A stretch of DNA of 7,451 nucleotides from Thaumarchaeota archaeon S13 (GCA_003724275.1 RHFA01000100.1:1-7451); one strand, 5' to 3'; counted from the first letter of the stretch, positions 1 to 6,338 are shown. Program-made: numbers and translations. Notes: generated by a model from the letters alone, not told the origin.

Positions 1-398
1 CCCGCGCAGACCGCTATTGACTTGCCGGGGTTTTCTGCGAGCAGCTCGTCCTCGCGCTCCATAAACGCCTCCCTTTGCAGGGCCAGGTCGGCCTCAAAGG
101 CTGCGCTGGGCACAGACTGCGCCTCTCCCGTGCCGTCCGGCCCCTTCCCCCGCCCGACGGGCGGATAAAGCATGCTAGAAAAGTACGCCTTGCCGGGATG
201 TGACGCGTGTGCCCTTGACACCGCCTCTCCAATGCTCCGGCCAACAAAGATCTCGTCGCCGCAGACTACAATGAACTCGTCGGGGTGCCTAGCGCGCAGC
301 TCGCCCTCGCGCTCCCTATAGATCGCCTCCTGCCTCTCCATATAGCCGGAGGCCAGGGTGCCGCCCACTGGCTCGCCATGCAGCTCTTGCGCCACCAT
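1..398 (-). CDS. Tandem DUF5678-like repeat protein, N-terminal part (runs off left edge)
   Basis: An open minus-strand frame runs from an ATG at 398 to the left edge without a stop, giving about 132 residues. An in-frame TAG lies three codons upstream, so translation cannot begin further up. Two related blocks are visible. Block 1 (about residues 20-77) contains RQEAIYREREGELRARHP followed by IVVCGDEIFVG; block 2 (about 105-133, cut by the edge) contains QREAFMEREDELLAENPGK followed by IAVCAG. The pattern, a charged helix, then a PGK-like turn, then a hydrophobic strand with a glycine, resembles the small archaeal/bacterial DUF5678 family, whose role is unknown. There is no signal peptide or membrane span. 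A TATA-like box at 419-428 would start transcription almost at the ATG. The family name comes from pattern memory; the existence of the gene and its repeats is much surer than the name. No function is assigned. Confidence 0.72.
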   Translation of the reverse strand, partial: MVAQELHGEPVGGTLASGYMERQEAIYREREGELRARHPDEFIVVCGDEIFVGRSIGEAVSRAHASHPGKAYFSSMLYPPVGRGKGPDGTGEAQSVPSAAFEADLALQREAFMEREDELLAENPGKSIAVCA

Positions 399-418
399 GG
401 GGGGCTAGGGAGGCGTGT

Positions 419-428
419 CATATTTAAG
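419..428 (-). promoter_or_regulatory. TATA box for the minus-strand DUF5678-like gene
   Basis: Read on the minus strand this is CTTAAATATG, close to the archaeal TTTAAATA-type TATA box, and is an AT island in GC-rich surroundings. Its centre is about 26 bases from the ATG at 398, so transcription should start at or within a base or two of the start codon, giving a leaderless mRNA. There is no Shine-Dalgarno-like run before the ATG, which agrees. Confidence 0.6.
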
Positions 429-582
429 TCCATGAGCTGCCGGCCAGCCCAAACGCCGTGGGGCGGCGGCCGCGTCTCGTGCCCCGGCGCCCGCCCCCAT
501 GGCAGGCACTGGCGGAACCAGGCCCGCGCGCGCCCCTGCGTCGCCGGCGCCAGGGGGGCCGCGCCCGCGCGGCCCTGCGCAT

Positions 583-593
583 ACGTTAATTAC
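583..593 (+). promoter_or_regulatory. TATA-like box for the ilvE operon
   Basis: The sequence ACGTTAATTAC is the only AT-rich island in the bases just before ilvE. Its centre (about 589) is close to 29 bases before the TTG at 618, so initiation about 25 bases downstream would give an essentially leaderless mRNA. It is a weaker TATA match than the minus-strand box; position and base contrast carry the call. Confidence 0.5.
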
Positions 594-617
594 GCCTCGG
601 CCCGCGCGCGCCGCGCA

Positions 618-1535
618 TTGAAGTTCACCCCGTGCGCCACTGCATGGCTCGACGGCCGCCACGTGCCCCTCGCGCGCGCGCGCGTGCCAGTCACGACGCA
701 CGCGCTCCAGTACGGCACGTCGGTCTTTGAGGGGATTCGGGCCTACTGGAACGGCAAGAACCTCAATGTCGTGCGCCTCGCCGAGCACGCCAGGCGCCTC
801 CTAGAGTCGGCGTCGTTCTACTCGATGTCCCCGCGCCACACCGCCGAGGAGGTCGCCGCGGCGGTCCTGGGCGTGTGCGCCAGGAACCGCCTGAGGCAGT
901 CGTGCTATGTGCGGCCGTTCTGCTTTGTCGGCGACCACGGCATAAACCTCGACATAGCGCCGGGCGCCCCCGTCCACACGGCCGTCTATGCGTTCCCCGC
1001 CTCGAGGCTCTTTCCGGCCTCGGGGGTCCGCGTGGGCGTCTCGTCATGGAAAAAGTTCTCGGACGCCTCGACGCCGCACATGGCAAAGGCCGGAGGCAAC
1101 TATCTAAACGCGATACTCGCCACGCAGGAGGCCCACCGCAACGGCCACGACGAGGCGATCATGCTCGACTCGCGCGGCCTCGTGAGCGAGGCGCCCGGCG
1201 AGAACGTCTTTGTCGTGCGCCGCGGCGAGCTCGTCACGCCGACGCTGGCCTCGTCTGCCCTCGAGGGCCTCACGCGCGACTGCGTGCTGCGCCTGGCCTC
1301 TGATGCGGGAATGAGCGCGCGCGCCGGCGACATTGCGCGCAGCGAGCTCTATGTGGCCGACGAGATATTCTTGACGGGCACGGCCGCCGAGGTCACGCCG
1401 GTCATATCAGTCGACGGCCACAGGGTCGGCAACGGCAGGCCCGGCAAGGCGACGAGGTCCCTCATGCGCGCCTACGAGGACGCAGTCATGGGGCGCGATG
1501 GCGCGCACGCGGGCTGGCTCACGGCGGTGTACTGA
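618..1535 (+). CDS. ilvE: Branched-chain amino acid aminotransferase (PLP fold type IV)
   Basis: Transfers the amino group between glutamate and the 2-oxo acids of leucine, isoleucine and valine in the cytoplasm, the last step of their synthesis. The 305-residue product matches the usual IlvE length and aligns throughout with E. coli IlvE from memory. Visible landmarks are HALQYGTSVFEGIRAY near the N-terminus, the PLP lysine in AKAGGNYLNAI (Lys157), VSEAPGENVF with cofactor-binding Glu191, and TGTAAEVTPV at 253-262. I start it at TTG 618 because the encoded sequence, (M)KFTPCATAWLDGR, begins where IlvE proteins normally begin, and a TATA-like box sits about 29 bases upstream. The frame stays open back to an ATG at 285, but those 111 codons are low-complexity and overlap the divergent gene, so I reject them. 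The stop TGA directly abuts the ATG of the next gene, indicating one operon. Some family members also act as D-amino-acid or aminodeoxychorismate enzymes, but the motifs here favour IlvE. Confidence 0.93.
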   Translation: MKFTPCATAWLDGRHVPLARARVPVTTHALQYGTSVFEGIRAYWNGKNLNVVRLAEHARRLLESASFYSMSPRHTAEEVAAAVLGVCARNRLRQSCYVRPFCFVGDHGINLDIAPGAPVHTAVYAFPASRLFPASGVRVGVSSWKKFSDASTPHMAKAGGNYLNAILATQEAHRNGHDEAIMLDSRGLVSEAPGENVFVVRRGELVTPTLASSALEGLTRDCVLRLASDAGMSARAGDIARSELYVADEIFLTGTAAEVTPVISVDGHRVGNGRPGKATRSLMRAYEDAVMGRDGAHAGWLTAVY

Positions 1536-2717
1536 ATGGGACTGGCGCTTGTCGGTCTGGAGTGGATGGCCGGGGCGAGGTCGCACGACGTTGAGCCCCC
1601 TGGGATAATAGCGGTGCAGGGCGCCACATCGCTGGCCGCAGACTCGGGTGCGGGAGCCGTGGCCGACGCGGCCGGCAAGGGCGGCGCGGCCGTCATTGGC
1701 CATGTTCCTGGCGCCGCCGCGCTGGCCACGGAGCTCGTCCGCCGCGGCGTGCACACGATGGTCTATGACGTAAACGCCTGCGGGCCAGGCGAGTGGGATG
1801 CGCTCGAGCGCGCCGCCGCGCGCTCGGGCGTGAGGCTGCGCTGCGGGAGCCACCTTGCGCGCTTTGCCCCCGTCATGGCCGGAGTGCGCGATTATGCCGA
1901 GGGTCACGTGTCCGTTGCCGCGACCGTGACCGAGTACACCTACGGCCCGGACGCCCAAGAGTCGGGATCTTCACAACGCCGTCGGCTTGGCCATGGATCC
2001 TGCGGGCTGGACGTCTGCGCGCTGGCCGCAGACGTCGCTACGGCCACGTTTGACGAGGCGCCGCAGGCAGTCTTTGCGAGCGTGCCAGAGGGCCCGGATC
2101 CGCGCGAGGACGAGGACGAGGACGAGGGGGCAAAGGGTCATGTCCCGGCGGGCGCGCAGGGTGGCCACAGGCTCGGCGTGGCAGACCACACGGCGATAAT
2201 GATGCGCTTTTCAGGGGGCCGCGCGGCCCTCTTGTCCATTGACTCGCTGCCCCAGGTGGGCTGCGTCATACGCGCCCTTCCGCCGGACATTGCCTACGCC
2301 TGGGTGGACATTTCCGGACACGGCGGGCACCTGACTAATGCCAGCCTGGCAGGGGGGACGATCGACTCGAGCTGGGCAGCCGGCATGGCCTGTGGCGGCC
2401 TGCTCATAGACGGCTCTGAAGGCAGGGACGAGGACGGGGATGACTCGGAGGAATGGAAAGAGGGCAGCCTAGGCCGATACCTGCCGGCCATGCTGGCAGA
2501 GCTAGAGACGGGGGAGGCGCCGGCCTGGCCTCCCACTAGATGGTCTGGCGTAAGGGGCATCCCAGATGTCCCCCCATGGTGGCGCGCGCACTCCACGTGG
2601 AAGGCCGCCTCGCCCCCTCGTGCCTCGCTCCCCCCGCCCTCATCCCTGGCCCACGTCATGGAGGCCATACTCGTATCCATAAATACGGGCGCACCCGTCT
2701 ATCTCGACCAGAGATGA
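1536..2717 (+). CDS. Degenerate Gfo/Idh/MocA-family oxidoreductase-like protein
   Basis: A 393-residue protein starting with zero bases between it and the ilvE stop, and overlapping the next gene by four. Its plan follows the Gfo/Idh/MocA family. There is a Rossmann-like N-terminus (ALVGLEWMAG, then GIIAVQG, then AAVIGHVPGAAALATELV and RRGVHTMVYD), then SGVRLRCGSHLARFAPVM. The segment GLDVCALAADV sits where the family has its GxHxxD-type helix. A beta-sheet domain starts near residue 217 (MMRFSGGRAALLSIDSLPQ), and the C-terminus (SLAHVMEAILVSINTG) is like the family's closing helix. Key residues are altered. The dinucleotide loop reads VGLEWMAG rather than GxGxxG. The EKP motif, which carries the catalytic lysine, is replaced by Tyr77-Asp78-Val79. 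An acidic insert (Glu191-Glu197 region) and a second acidic loop near 290-305 are unusual. It may be non-catalytic or act on an unusual substrate. The family call is from recognition and is moderate; the substrate is unknown. Confidence 0.62.
   Translation: MGLALVGLEWMAGARSHDVEPPGIIAVQGATSLAADSGAGAVADAAGKGGAAVIGHVPGAAALATELVRRGVHTMVYDVNACGPGEWDALERAAARSGVRLRCGSHLARFAPVMAGVRDYAEGHVSVAATVTEYTYGPDAQESGSSQRRRLGHGSCGLDVCALAADVATATFDEAPQAVFASVPEGPDPREDEDEDEGAKGHVPAGAQGGHRLGVADHTAIMMRFSGGRAALLSIDSLPQVGCVIRALPPDIAYAWVDISGHGGHLTNASLAGGTIDSSWAAGMACGGLLIDGSEGRDEDGDDSEEWKEGSLGRYLPAMLAELETGEAPAWPPTRWSGVRGIPDVPPWWRAHSTWKAASPPRASLPPPSSLAHVMEAILVSINTGAPVYLDQR
2106..2126 (+). repeat. GAGGAC hexamer simple repeat inside the oxidoreductase-like gene
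   Basis: Three and a half copies of GAGGAC in frame encode an alternating Glu/Asp run (residues 191-197) in a loop between the predicted Rossmann and sheet domains. A hexamer repeat keeps frame when its copy number changes, so its length may vary between strains. That variability is inference. Confidence 0.8.
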
Positions 2718-2971
2718 GGCGCCAGATGCTCGACGTGCTCGCGTGCCCGGAGGACCGCCATGCGCCCCTTGAGCTCCACGCCTGCTCCGAGTCCGGCGAC
2801 GAGGTCGAGGAGGGCGCGCTCTACTGCACAAAGTGCTCGCGCTTTTACCCGATAGTCGAGGGCATACCTGTGATGCTGCCGGACGGCCTGCGCGACGCAG
2901 AGCTAGACTCGGACTTTTTGGCCCGCAACCGCGAGTCGCTACCAGAAAAGATCCGCGCGCGCGGCGACTAG
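2714..2971 (+). CDS. Trm112-like small zinc-ribbon protein
   Basis: An 85-residue protein of the Trm112/COG2835 family. In archaea and eukaryotes such proteins bind and stabilise class I methyltransferases acting on tRNA, rRNA or release factor. The signature is clear: MLDVLACPEDRHAPLEL at the N-terminus, then LYCTKCSRFYPIVEGIPVML. Potential zinc ligands are Cys11, Cys24, Cys38 and Cys41. The second cysteine of the common CPxC pair is Asp14, so Cys24 would have to complete the site, or zinc is absent. The start is the ATG at 2714, overlapping the previous TGA by four bases (ATGA); the product then begins exactly where the family does. A longer frame opens at 2540 but lies inside the preceding gene. 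The stop TAG interlocks with the stop of the opposing gene. No methyltransferase partner is encoded in the window. Confidence 0.87.
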   Translation: MRRQMLDVLACPEDRHAPLELHACSESGDEVEEGALYCTKCSRFYPIVEGIPVMLPDGLRDAELDSDFLARNRESLPEKIRARGD

Positions 2972-3192
2972 GCCCGCCGGCGCGAGAATATCGCCGACTT
3001 TATCCTAGAGAGCACCCAGACCCACGCCACGACGAGGCCGACGGCGACTGCGGCCTTTGCGGCAGACACGCCGGCCTCGCCGGCCTCGTCGGACGCGTGG
3101 AGGGGCCCGAGGACGTTTACGGCAATGCCGCCCCCGGCGATCATCAGCGCCCACATCACGATGACGAGCGTGTACACGCGCGCGTGCCTCAT
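2968..3192 (-). CDS. Small two-span membrane protein, function unknown
   Basis: A 74-residue protein with two hydrophobic spans, about residues 6-31 (VYTLVIVMWALMIAGGG and onward) and about 44-62 (AAKAAVAVGLVVAWVWVL). They are separated by a short acidic loop (HASDEAGEAG), and the protein ends in a basic tail (SRIKSAIFSRRRA). By the positive-inside rule both ends (MRHAR and SRRRA) should be cytoplasmic, with the acidic loop outside. I chose the ATG at 3192 because it overlaps the stop of the upstream glycosyltransferase gene as ATGA; a longer start at 3237 would only add polar residues from within that gene. Translational coupling suggests a role alongside the phosphoglycosyltransferase, perhaps as a partner in the membrane, but I do not recognise the family. 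Confidence 0.7.
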   Translation of the reverse strand: MRHARVYTLVIVMWALMIAGGGIAVNVLGPLHASDEAGEAGVSAAKAAVAVGLVVAWVWVLSRIKSAIFSRRRA

Positions 3193-4181
3193 GCCATCAC
3201 CGCCTGAGACACGGCAGCAGTCGCGACGCCCAGGCACGCCGAGAACACAGAGAGGCGCAGTATCGCGCGCGCGATCGCCTGCTCGGACATTGGCCCGCCC
3301 ATGAGGAGCAGCCTGACTAGCGTGACTGGCGCGCGCGCGTCATCCGTGGCCTCTAGCCTCAGGTCGGGGAGGACCCTCGTCGGCCTTGCGGCCTCCCTGT
3401 GCTCGACTATGCGCCTCATGCTAGAGAGAAAGAGGAACGAGTTTGTGATCGCCGGCAGCATGATTATCGCCGCGACTACCTCGGCGCCGCCGTATATGGC
3501 GACGGCCCCGTACATGCACCCCAGGGCCAGGGCACCAGAGTCGCCGGGAAACACGCGGCTAGGGCTGCGGTGGTGGCGCCAGAGCGCGACTGACATTCCC
3601 ACGATCGGAGCGCATGCGGCCGCGGCGTCATGGCGGCCCATGATGACGAGGGCGACGGCGAGGGCCGCGCCGGATATCGCCATGACGCCGCTGGCCACGC
3701 CGTTGAGCACGTCTATCGAGTTTATCGTGTTGCCCATGACGACCATCATGGCGACTATGACTCCGACATAGAGGACAGGTATGTGGACCTCGCCGAACAG
3801 CGGAAAGGCCATGTCCGTGTCGTACGCGCCGATTAGCAGTATGGGGACGGCCGCCGCGACGAGCGCGACGGGCTTGAACCAGCCGCCCATGGTCCGCAGG
3901 TCGTCGACGAGGCCCACGCCAAAGGCCGCCGCCGCCGCCAGGACCGCGGCAAGCAGCGCGTCGGCCGGATACAGCGCGTACAGCGCCAGCGCGCCGGCGG
4001 CAAACCCGGCCAGTATGGCCGGCCCTGCCGGCCGCGCGACCGTCGTCCCCGGCGCCTTGTGCGCGTCGGGGACGACCATGCCGCGCGCGCGCAGGGCAGC
4101 GATGAGCGGCGGCATGGCCGCCAGCGTGACTGCGGCCGCGGCGCCGGCGGCGAGGAGGCCTGCCAGGGCGTAGCCGATCAG
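3189..4181 (-). CDS. WecA/MraY-type polyprenyl/dolichyl-phosphate sugar-1-phosphate transferase (AglH-like)
   Basis: An integral membrane enzyme family that transfers a sugar-1-phosphate, commonly GlcNAc-1-P from its UDP form, to a polyprenyl or dolichyl phosphate, starting glycan assembly such as archaeal N-glycosylation. Family motifs, numbered from the start chosen here, are GVGLVDD (Asp93-Asp94), NTINSIDVLNGVASG (Asp157, Asn160) and FPGDSGALALG (GDS at 213-215), set among many hydrophobic spans. The first ATG in frame (4115) gives 308 residues but omits the first membrane span. Twenty-two more codons upstream encode LIGYALAGLLAAGAAAAVTL, a good first span leading into the family-typical RARGMVVPDAHK. 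The frame closes further up with no ATG, GTG or TTG, so I propose CTG at 4181, overlapping the helicase TGA as CTGA; this gives 330 residues. The sugar and lipid specificity cannot be read from sequence. The small membrane-protein gene follows with an ATGA overlap. Confidence 0.85.
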   Translation of the reverse strand: MIGYALAGLLAAGAAAAVTLAAMPPLIAALRARGMVVPDAHKAPGTTVARPAGPAILAGFAAGALALYALYPADALLAAVLAAAAAFGVGLVDDLRTMGGWFKPVALVAAAVPILLIGAYDTDMAFPLFGEVHIPVLYVGVIVAMMVVMGNTINSIDVLNGVASGVMAISGAALAVALVIMGRHDAAAACAPIVGMSVALWRHHRSPSRVFPGDSGALALGCMYGAVAIYGGAEVVAAIIMLPAITNSFLFLSSMRRIVEHREAARPTRVLPDLRLEATDDARAPVTLVRLLLMGGPMSEQAIARAILRLSVFSACLGVATAAVSQAVMA

Positions 4182-5971
4182 CGCCGCCGCGCCCCCGCCT
4201 GGCCGGCCTGCGCTATTATCGCCTCGGCGACCCTTTTGCCCATGCTGCTAATCCTGCCGACCTTGCGCGCGTCGGCCCCGGCAAGGGACTTTCTGTCGCG
4301 ATAGCCGGCCCTGTAGAGCTCGCGCGCGCGGACCCTGCCCACGCCCCTCACCCTCGTGAGGTCGATGAGCTCGCGCCGTATGCCATACGCCAGCCTCCTC
4401 TCGAGCTCGTCGGCCTCGGAGGCGAGGCCCGTCTTGCCCTCGTGCGCGGCGATCCTCGCCAGGCAGTGCGCAATCCACGCGGCCCTCTCCCTCATCCGGT
4501 GCAGGTCACCGGACTCCACGCCGTGCGCGGCGGCTATGGACGACTCGGTCTCCTCGCAGACCCACGCGTTGAGCGCGAGCGTCGACTTTGCAATCTCGTT
4601 GGAATAGACCTCGTACACGAGCTCGCCGCCGTGCTCGTCGAGGAGGCCCTCGGCGTTCTCGCGGTCGCGCTCGCGGGGCATGGCCTTTGGGTAAAACTCG
4701 CCGCACTCTGCTATCGCGTGCACGAGGCCGAGCGTGTGGTCGCGCTTGTCTGACGCCATGTCGAGCAGCTCGAGAAACTCTGTAGCCGTGTCGGGGTCCA
4801 GGTAGAGCTCTGACACTAGCCTGCCCAGGTCGCTTGCAATGTGCCTCGCCGCGGCTCCGGCCCCCCTCGAGCTCACCATTCCCTTTTTGGCGAGCACGCG
4901 CAGCGCCGAGCCTACCTCGCGGTCAATCTCGGACTTTGACAGCTGCCTTCCGGCAAGCGTGCCCATGAAAAAGTCCGTTATCTGGGACCTCTTGAGGGCC
5001 GCGCGTATGACAAGGAGGCCAAGCGTGTGTATGCGCATCGCGCGCGCGTTGAGCATCTGCGACTCTACGGGCTCGGGCTCGGCGCCAATGTACCCGCTTG
5101 CCATCTCGGGTCCGGCGTTGCCCGGCACGATTATGGCCTCGCCGCGGTCGTCGTACTGGGGCCGGCCCGCCCTCCCTGACATCTGCTTGTAGTCCAGGAC
5201 GCTTATCGGGGCCATGCCGCGCCTCATGTCAAATCGCATGAGCGACGATATGACGACGCGCCGCGCCGGCAGGTTTACGCCGGCGGCAAGCGTCGGAGTC
5301 GCCGTGACCAGCCGTATGGCCCCTCCGCGAAACTCCTCCTCTACCACGCTGCGGCACGGCTGGCTCAGGCCAGCGTGGTGGAACGCGACGCCCTTTTTGA
5401 CAAGGTCGGCGAGGGTCTTGACGGCCTCTGTCCTCTCGTTCTCGCGCACAATCCTGTCCGAGGCGTCCTTGAGCCGCGCGGCGGCCTCGCGCGAGAGCAT
5501 TGGCTCGACGGCCGTGGAGGCCTTTGTCGCCATCGACATGGAGAGCGGGCGCGTGTTTGCAAACACGAGGGCCTGGCCCCCGTCGGCTACTGCCCCGACG
5601 CCAATGTCGACTGCCGGCCCGCGGATCGACGACTCGACATCAAGGGTCGACCCGTCGGCCATGTGGACACTCCCGCCGTCATAGACGCCCTCGGCGAGGG
5701 GCACGGGCCGCCACGAGCTCTCGACGAGCTCGGCGCCGAGCCACTCGGCTATCTCGCCGGCGTTTGACACCGTCGCGCTGAGGCCCAGGACCTGCGGCGG
5801 ACTCTTTGCCGAGAGCGCATGCGCGATGGCCATCTCGAGGGCCGGCCCCCTGTCGGCGTCGCCGATCAGGTGTATCTCGTCGGATATGACCAGGCCGACG
5901 CGCGACATCCACGCCGGCCTGTGGCGCATGAGCGAGTCCATGCGCTCGTTGGTGAGCACGATAATGTCGGC
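4178..5971 (-). CDS. hel308: Hel308/Ski2-like DNA helicase, C-terminal portion (lacks Walker A; joined out of frame)
   Basis: About 597 residues covering the Hel308 superfamily 2 helicase downstream of motif Ia. Hel308 unwinds 3'-to-5' at stalled replication forks. In order: ADIIVLTNERMDSLMRH, motif II DEIH (bases 5870-5881), motif III GLSATVSN, WRPVPLAEGV, motif IV ALVFANTR, FHHAGL, motif V ATPTLAAGVNLPARR, and motif VI QMSGRAGRP. Winged-helix and ratchet regions follow, then a C-terminal helix-hairpin-helix (RVRGVGRVRARELYRAG). The frame stays open to an ATG at 6124, but the residues encoded above about 5972 are the wrong-frame reading of the other helicase fragment, so I end the genuine homology there. 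Without Q motif and Walker A it cannot hydrolyse ATP as it stands. The stop overlaps the next gene by four bases. The DNA is strongly GC-rich with GC-ending codons, unlike the fragment it abuts. Confidence 0.88.
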   Translation of the reverse strand, partial: ADIIVLTNERMDSLMRHRPAWMSRVGLVISDEIHLIGDADRGPALEMAIAHALSAKSPPQVLGLSATVSNAGEIAEWLGAELVESSWRPVPLAEGVYDGGSVHMADGSTLDVESSIRGPAVDIGVGAVADGGQALVFANTRPLSMSMATKASTAVEPMLSREAAARLKDASDRIVRENERTEAVKTLADLVKKGVAFHHAGLSQPCRSVVEEEFRGGAIRLVTATPTLAAGVNLPARRVVISSLMRFDMRRGMAPISVLDYKQMSGRAGRPQYDDRGEAIIVPGNAGPEMASGYIGAEPEPVESQMLNARAMRIHTLGLLVIRAALKRSQITDFFMGTLAGRQLSKSEIDREVGSALRVLAKKGMVSSRGAGAAARHIASDLGRLVSELYLDPDTATEFLELLDMASDKRDHTLGLVHAIAECGEFYPKAMPRERDRENAEGLLDEHGGELVYEVYSNEIAKSTLALNAWVCEETESSIAAAHGVESGDLHRMRERAAWIAHCLARIAAHEGKTGLASEADELERRLAYGIRRELIDLTRVRGVGRVRARELYRAGYRDRKSLAGADARKVGRISSMGKRVAEAIIAQAGQAGARRR

Positions 5972-5978
5972 GGGCCAA
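5969..5978. other. Chimeric junction: GC step plus frameshift inside the helicase
   Basis: Read on the minus strand, the upstream frame gives YLSPLRALA up to 5973 and then nonsense (RRHYRAHQRAH). The downstream frame becomes helicase-like only from about 5971 (ADIIVLTNER). Base composition changes at the same place, from very GC-rich on the left to AT-rich on the right. Known Hel308 proteins carry roughly 35-40 residues, including an STGD-type motif, between these two points, and they are absent. Composition change, frame change and missing segment together mark a non-homologous join. Confidence 0.8.
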
Positions 5979-6338
5979 CGCACGTAACGGACTAAGGTAT
6001 ATGGACTTTTTTCCACTACGTGAAACACACGACATAATTGCCAAGAGCGCAATAAGCGTCTTACCGCTTGCAGTTGGTGCCGAAACCAGGATACTTTGAC
6101 CCTCAAGAAGACCTTGACTGACACTCTCAGCTTGTGGGGGGTAGAGTTCTACAAATCCTTTTTTGATCAAATAGTTACAAGTAGTTTTTGTGAGTTGATC
6201 TAAATCTGATATACTTATGCAGCATTTTTCTGCGTCGTTGTTAGGAGTATCGCCACACAGCTCGTCGCTTTCATTACACCCCTTCGTCACGAGACCGTGT
6301 GAATTTGAGCTCTTATGATTTTCCCTGAGTTTATTCAT
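5973..6338 (-). CDS. hel308: Hel308-like helicase, N-terminal fragment (Q motif, Walker A, motif Ia)
   Basis: 122 genuine residues from an ATG at 6338. The first 40 or so are polar and serine/asparagine-rich, with no clear homology. From about residue 56 it reads as Hel308: YLIKKGFVELYPPQ (Q motif, Gln69), then SILVSAPTASGKT (Walker A, Lys93), then KKSIYLSPLRALA (motif Ia). After Ala122 the frame continues over the GC-rich DNA as arginine-rich nonsense to 5679, so the gene is broken here. Composition is AT-rich, unlike the C-terminal fragment downstream, so the two halves probably did not evolve together. Hel308 proteins usually begin close to the Q-motif region, so the true start could lie inside the polar tail, but no internal ATG precedes the Q motif. 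No convincing TATA box was found upstream; ATTACATT around 6370-6377 on the minus strand is only weak. Confidence 0.82.

Larger units (their letters stand above)
399..617. promoter_or_regulatory. Divergent intergenic region between the DUF5678-like gene and ilvE
   Basis: This 219-base gap separates two genes transcribed away from each other. It is almost entirely G and C, with CG/GC alternation, apart from two short AT-rich islands at 419-428 and 583-593. Each island sits about 25 bases before one of the two starts. Open frames crossing the gap look like high-GC artefacts with arginine/alanine-rich, low-complexity translations. No RNA gene was seen here. Confidence 0.6.

Noticed and set aside
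285..617. N-terminal extension of the ilvE frame by 111 codons from an ATG at 285
   Set aside because: The extension is low-complexity and has no IlvE homology. It overlaps the divergent gene and both TATA-like boxes, and the TTG at 618 gives the normal family length.
1950..2040. Possible compensating frameshifts in the oxidoreductase-like gene, since SSQRRRLGHG looks unusual
   Set aside because: The same frame carries family-like sequence on both sides and LGHGSCGLDVCAL fits the family helix, so no frameshift is needed.
3301..4173. Several plus-strand open frames across the phosphoglycosyltransferase gene
   Set aside because: They are antisense shadows in high-GC DNA, rich in Arg/Ala/Thr/Met with no motifs; the minus strand carries the clear enzyme motifs.
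4839..5767. Plus-strand open frames antisense to the helicase
   Set aside because: GC-driven shadows; helicase motifs II to VI are unambiguous on the minus strand.
5679..5972. In-frame continuation of the helicase N-terminal fragment past the junction
   Set aside because: It reads as arginine-rich nonsense over DNA that encodes DEIH and neighbouring motifs in another frame.
5975..6124. N-terminal 50 residues of the longer helicase frame starting at ATG 6124
   Set aside because: Out-of-frame reading of the Walker A/motif Ia region; no homology and no Walker A in this frame.
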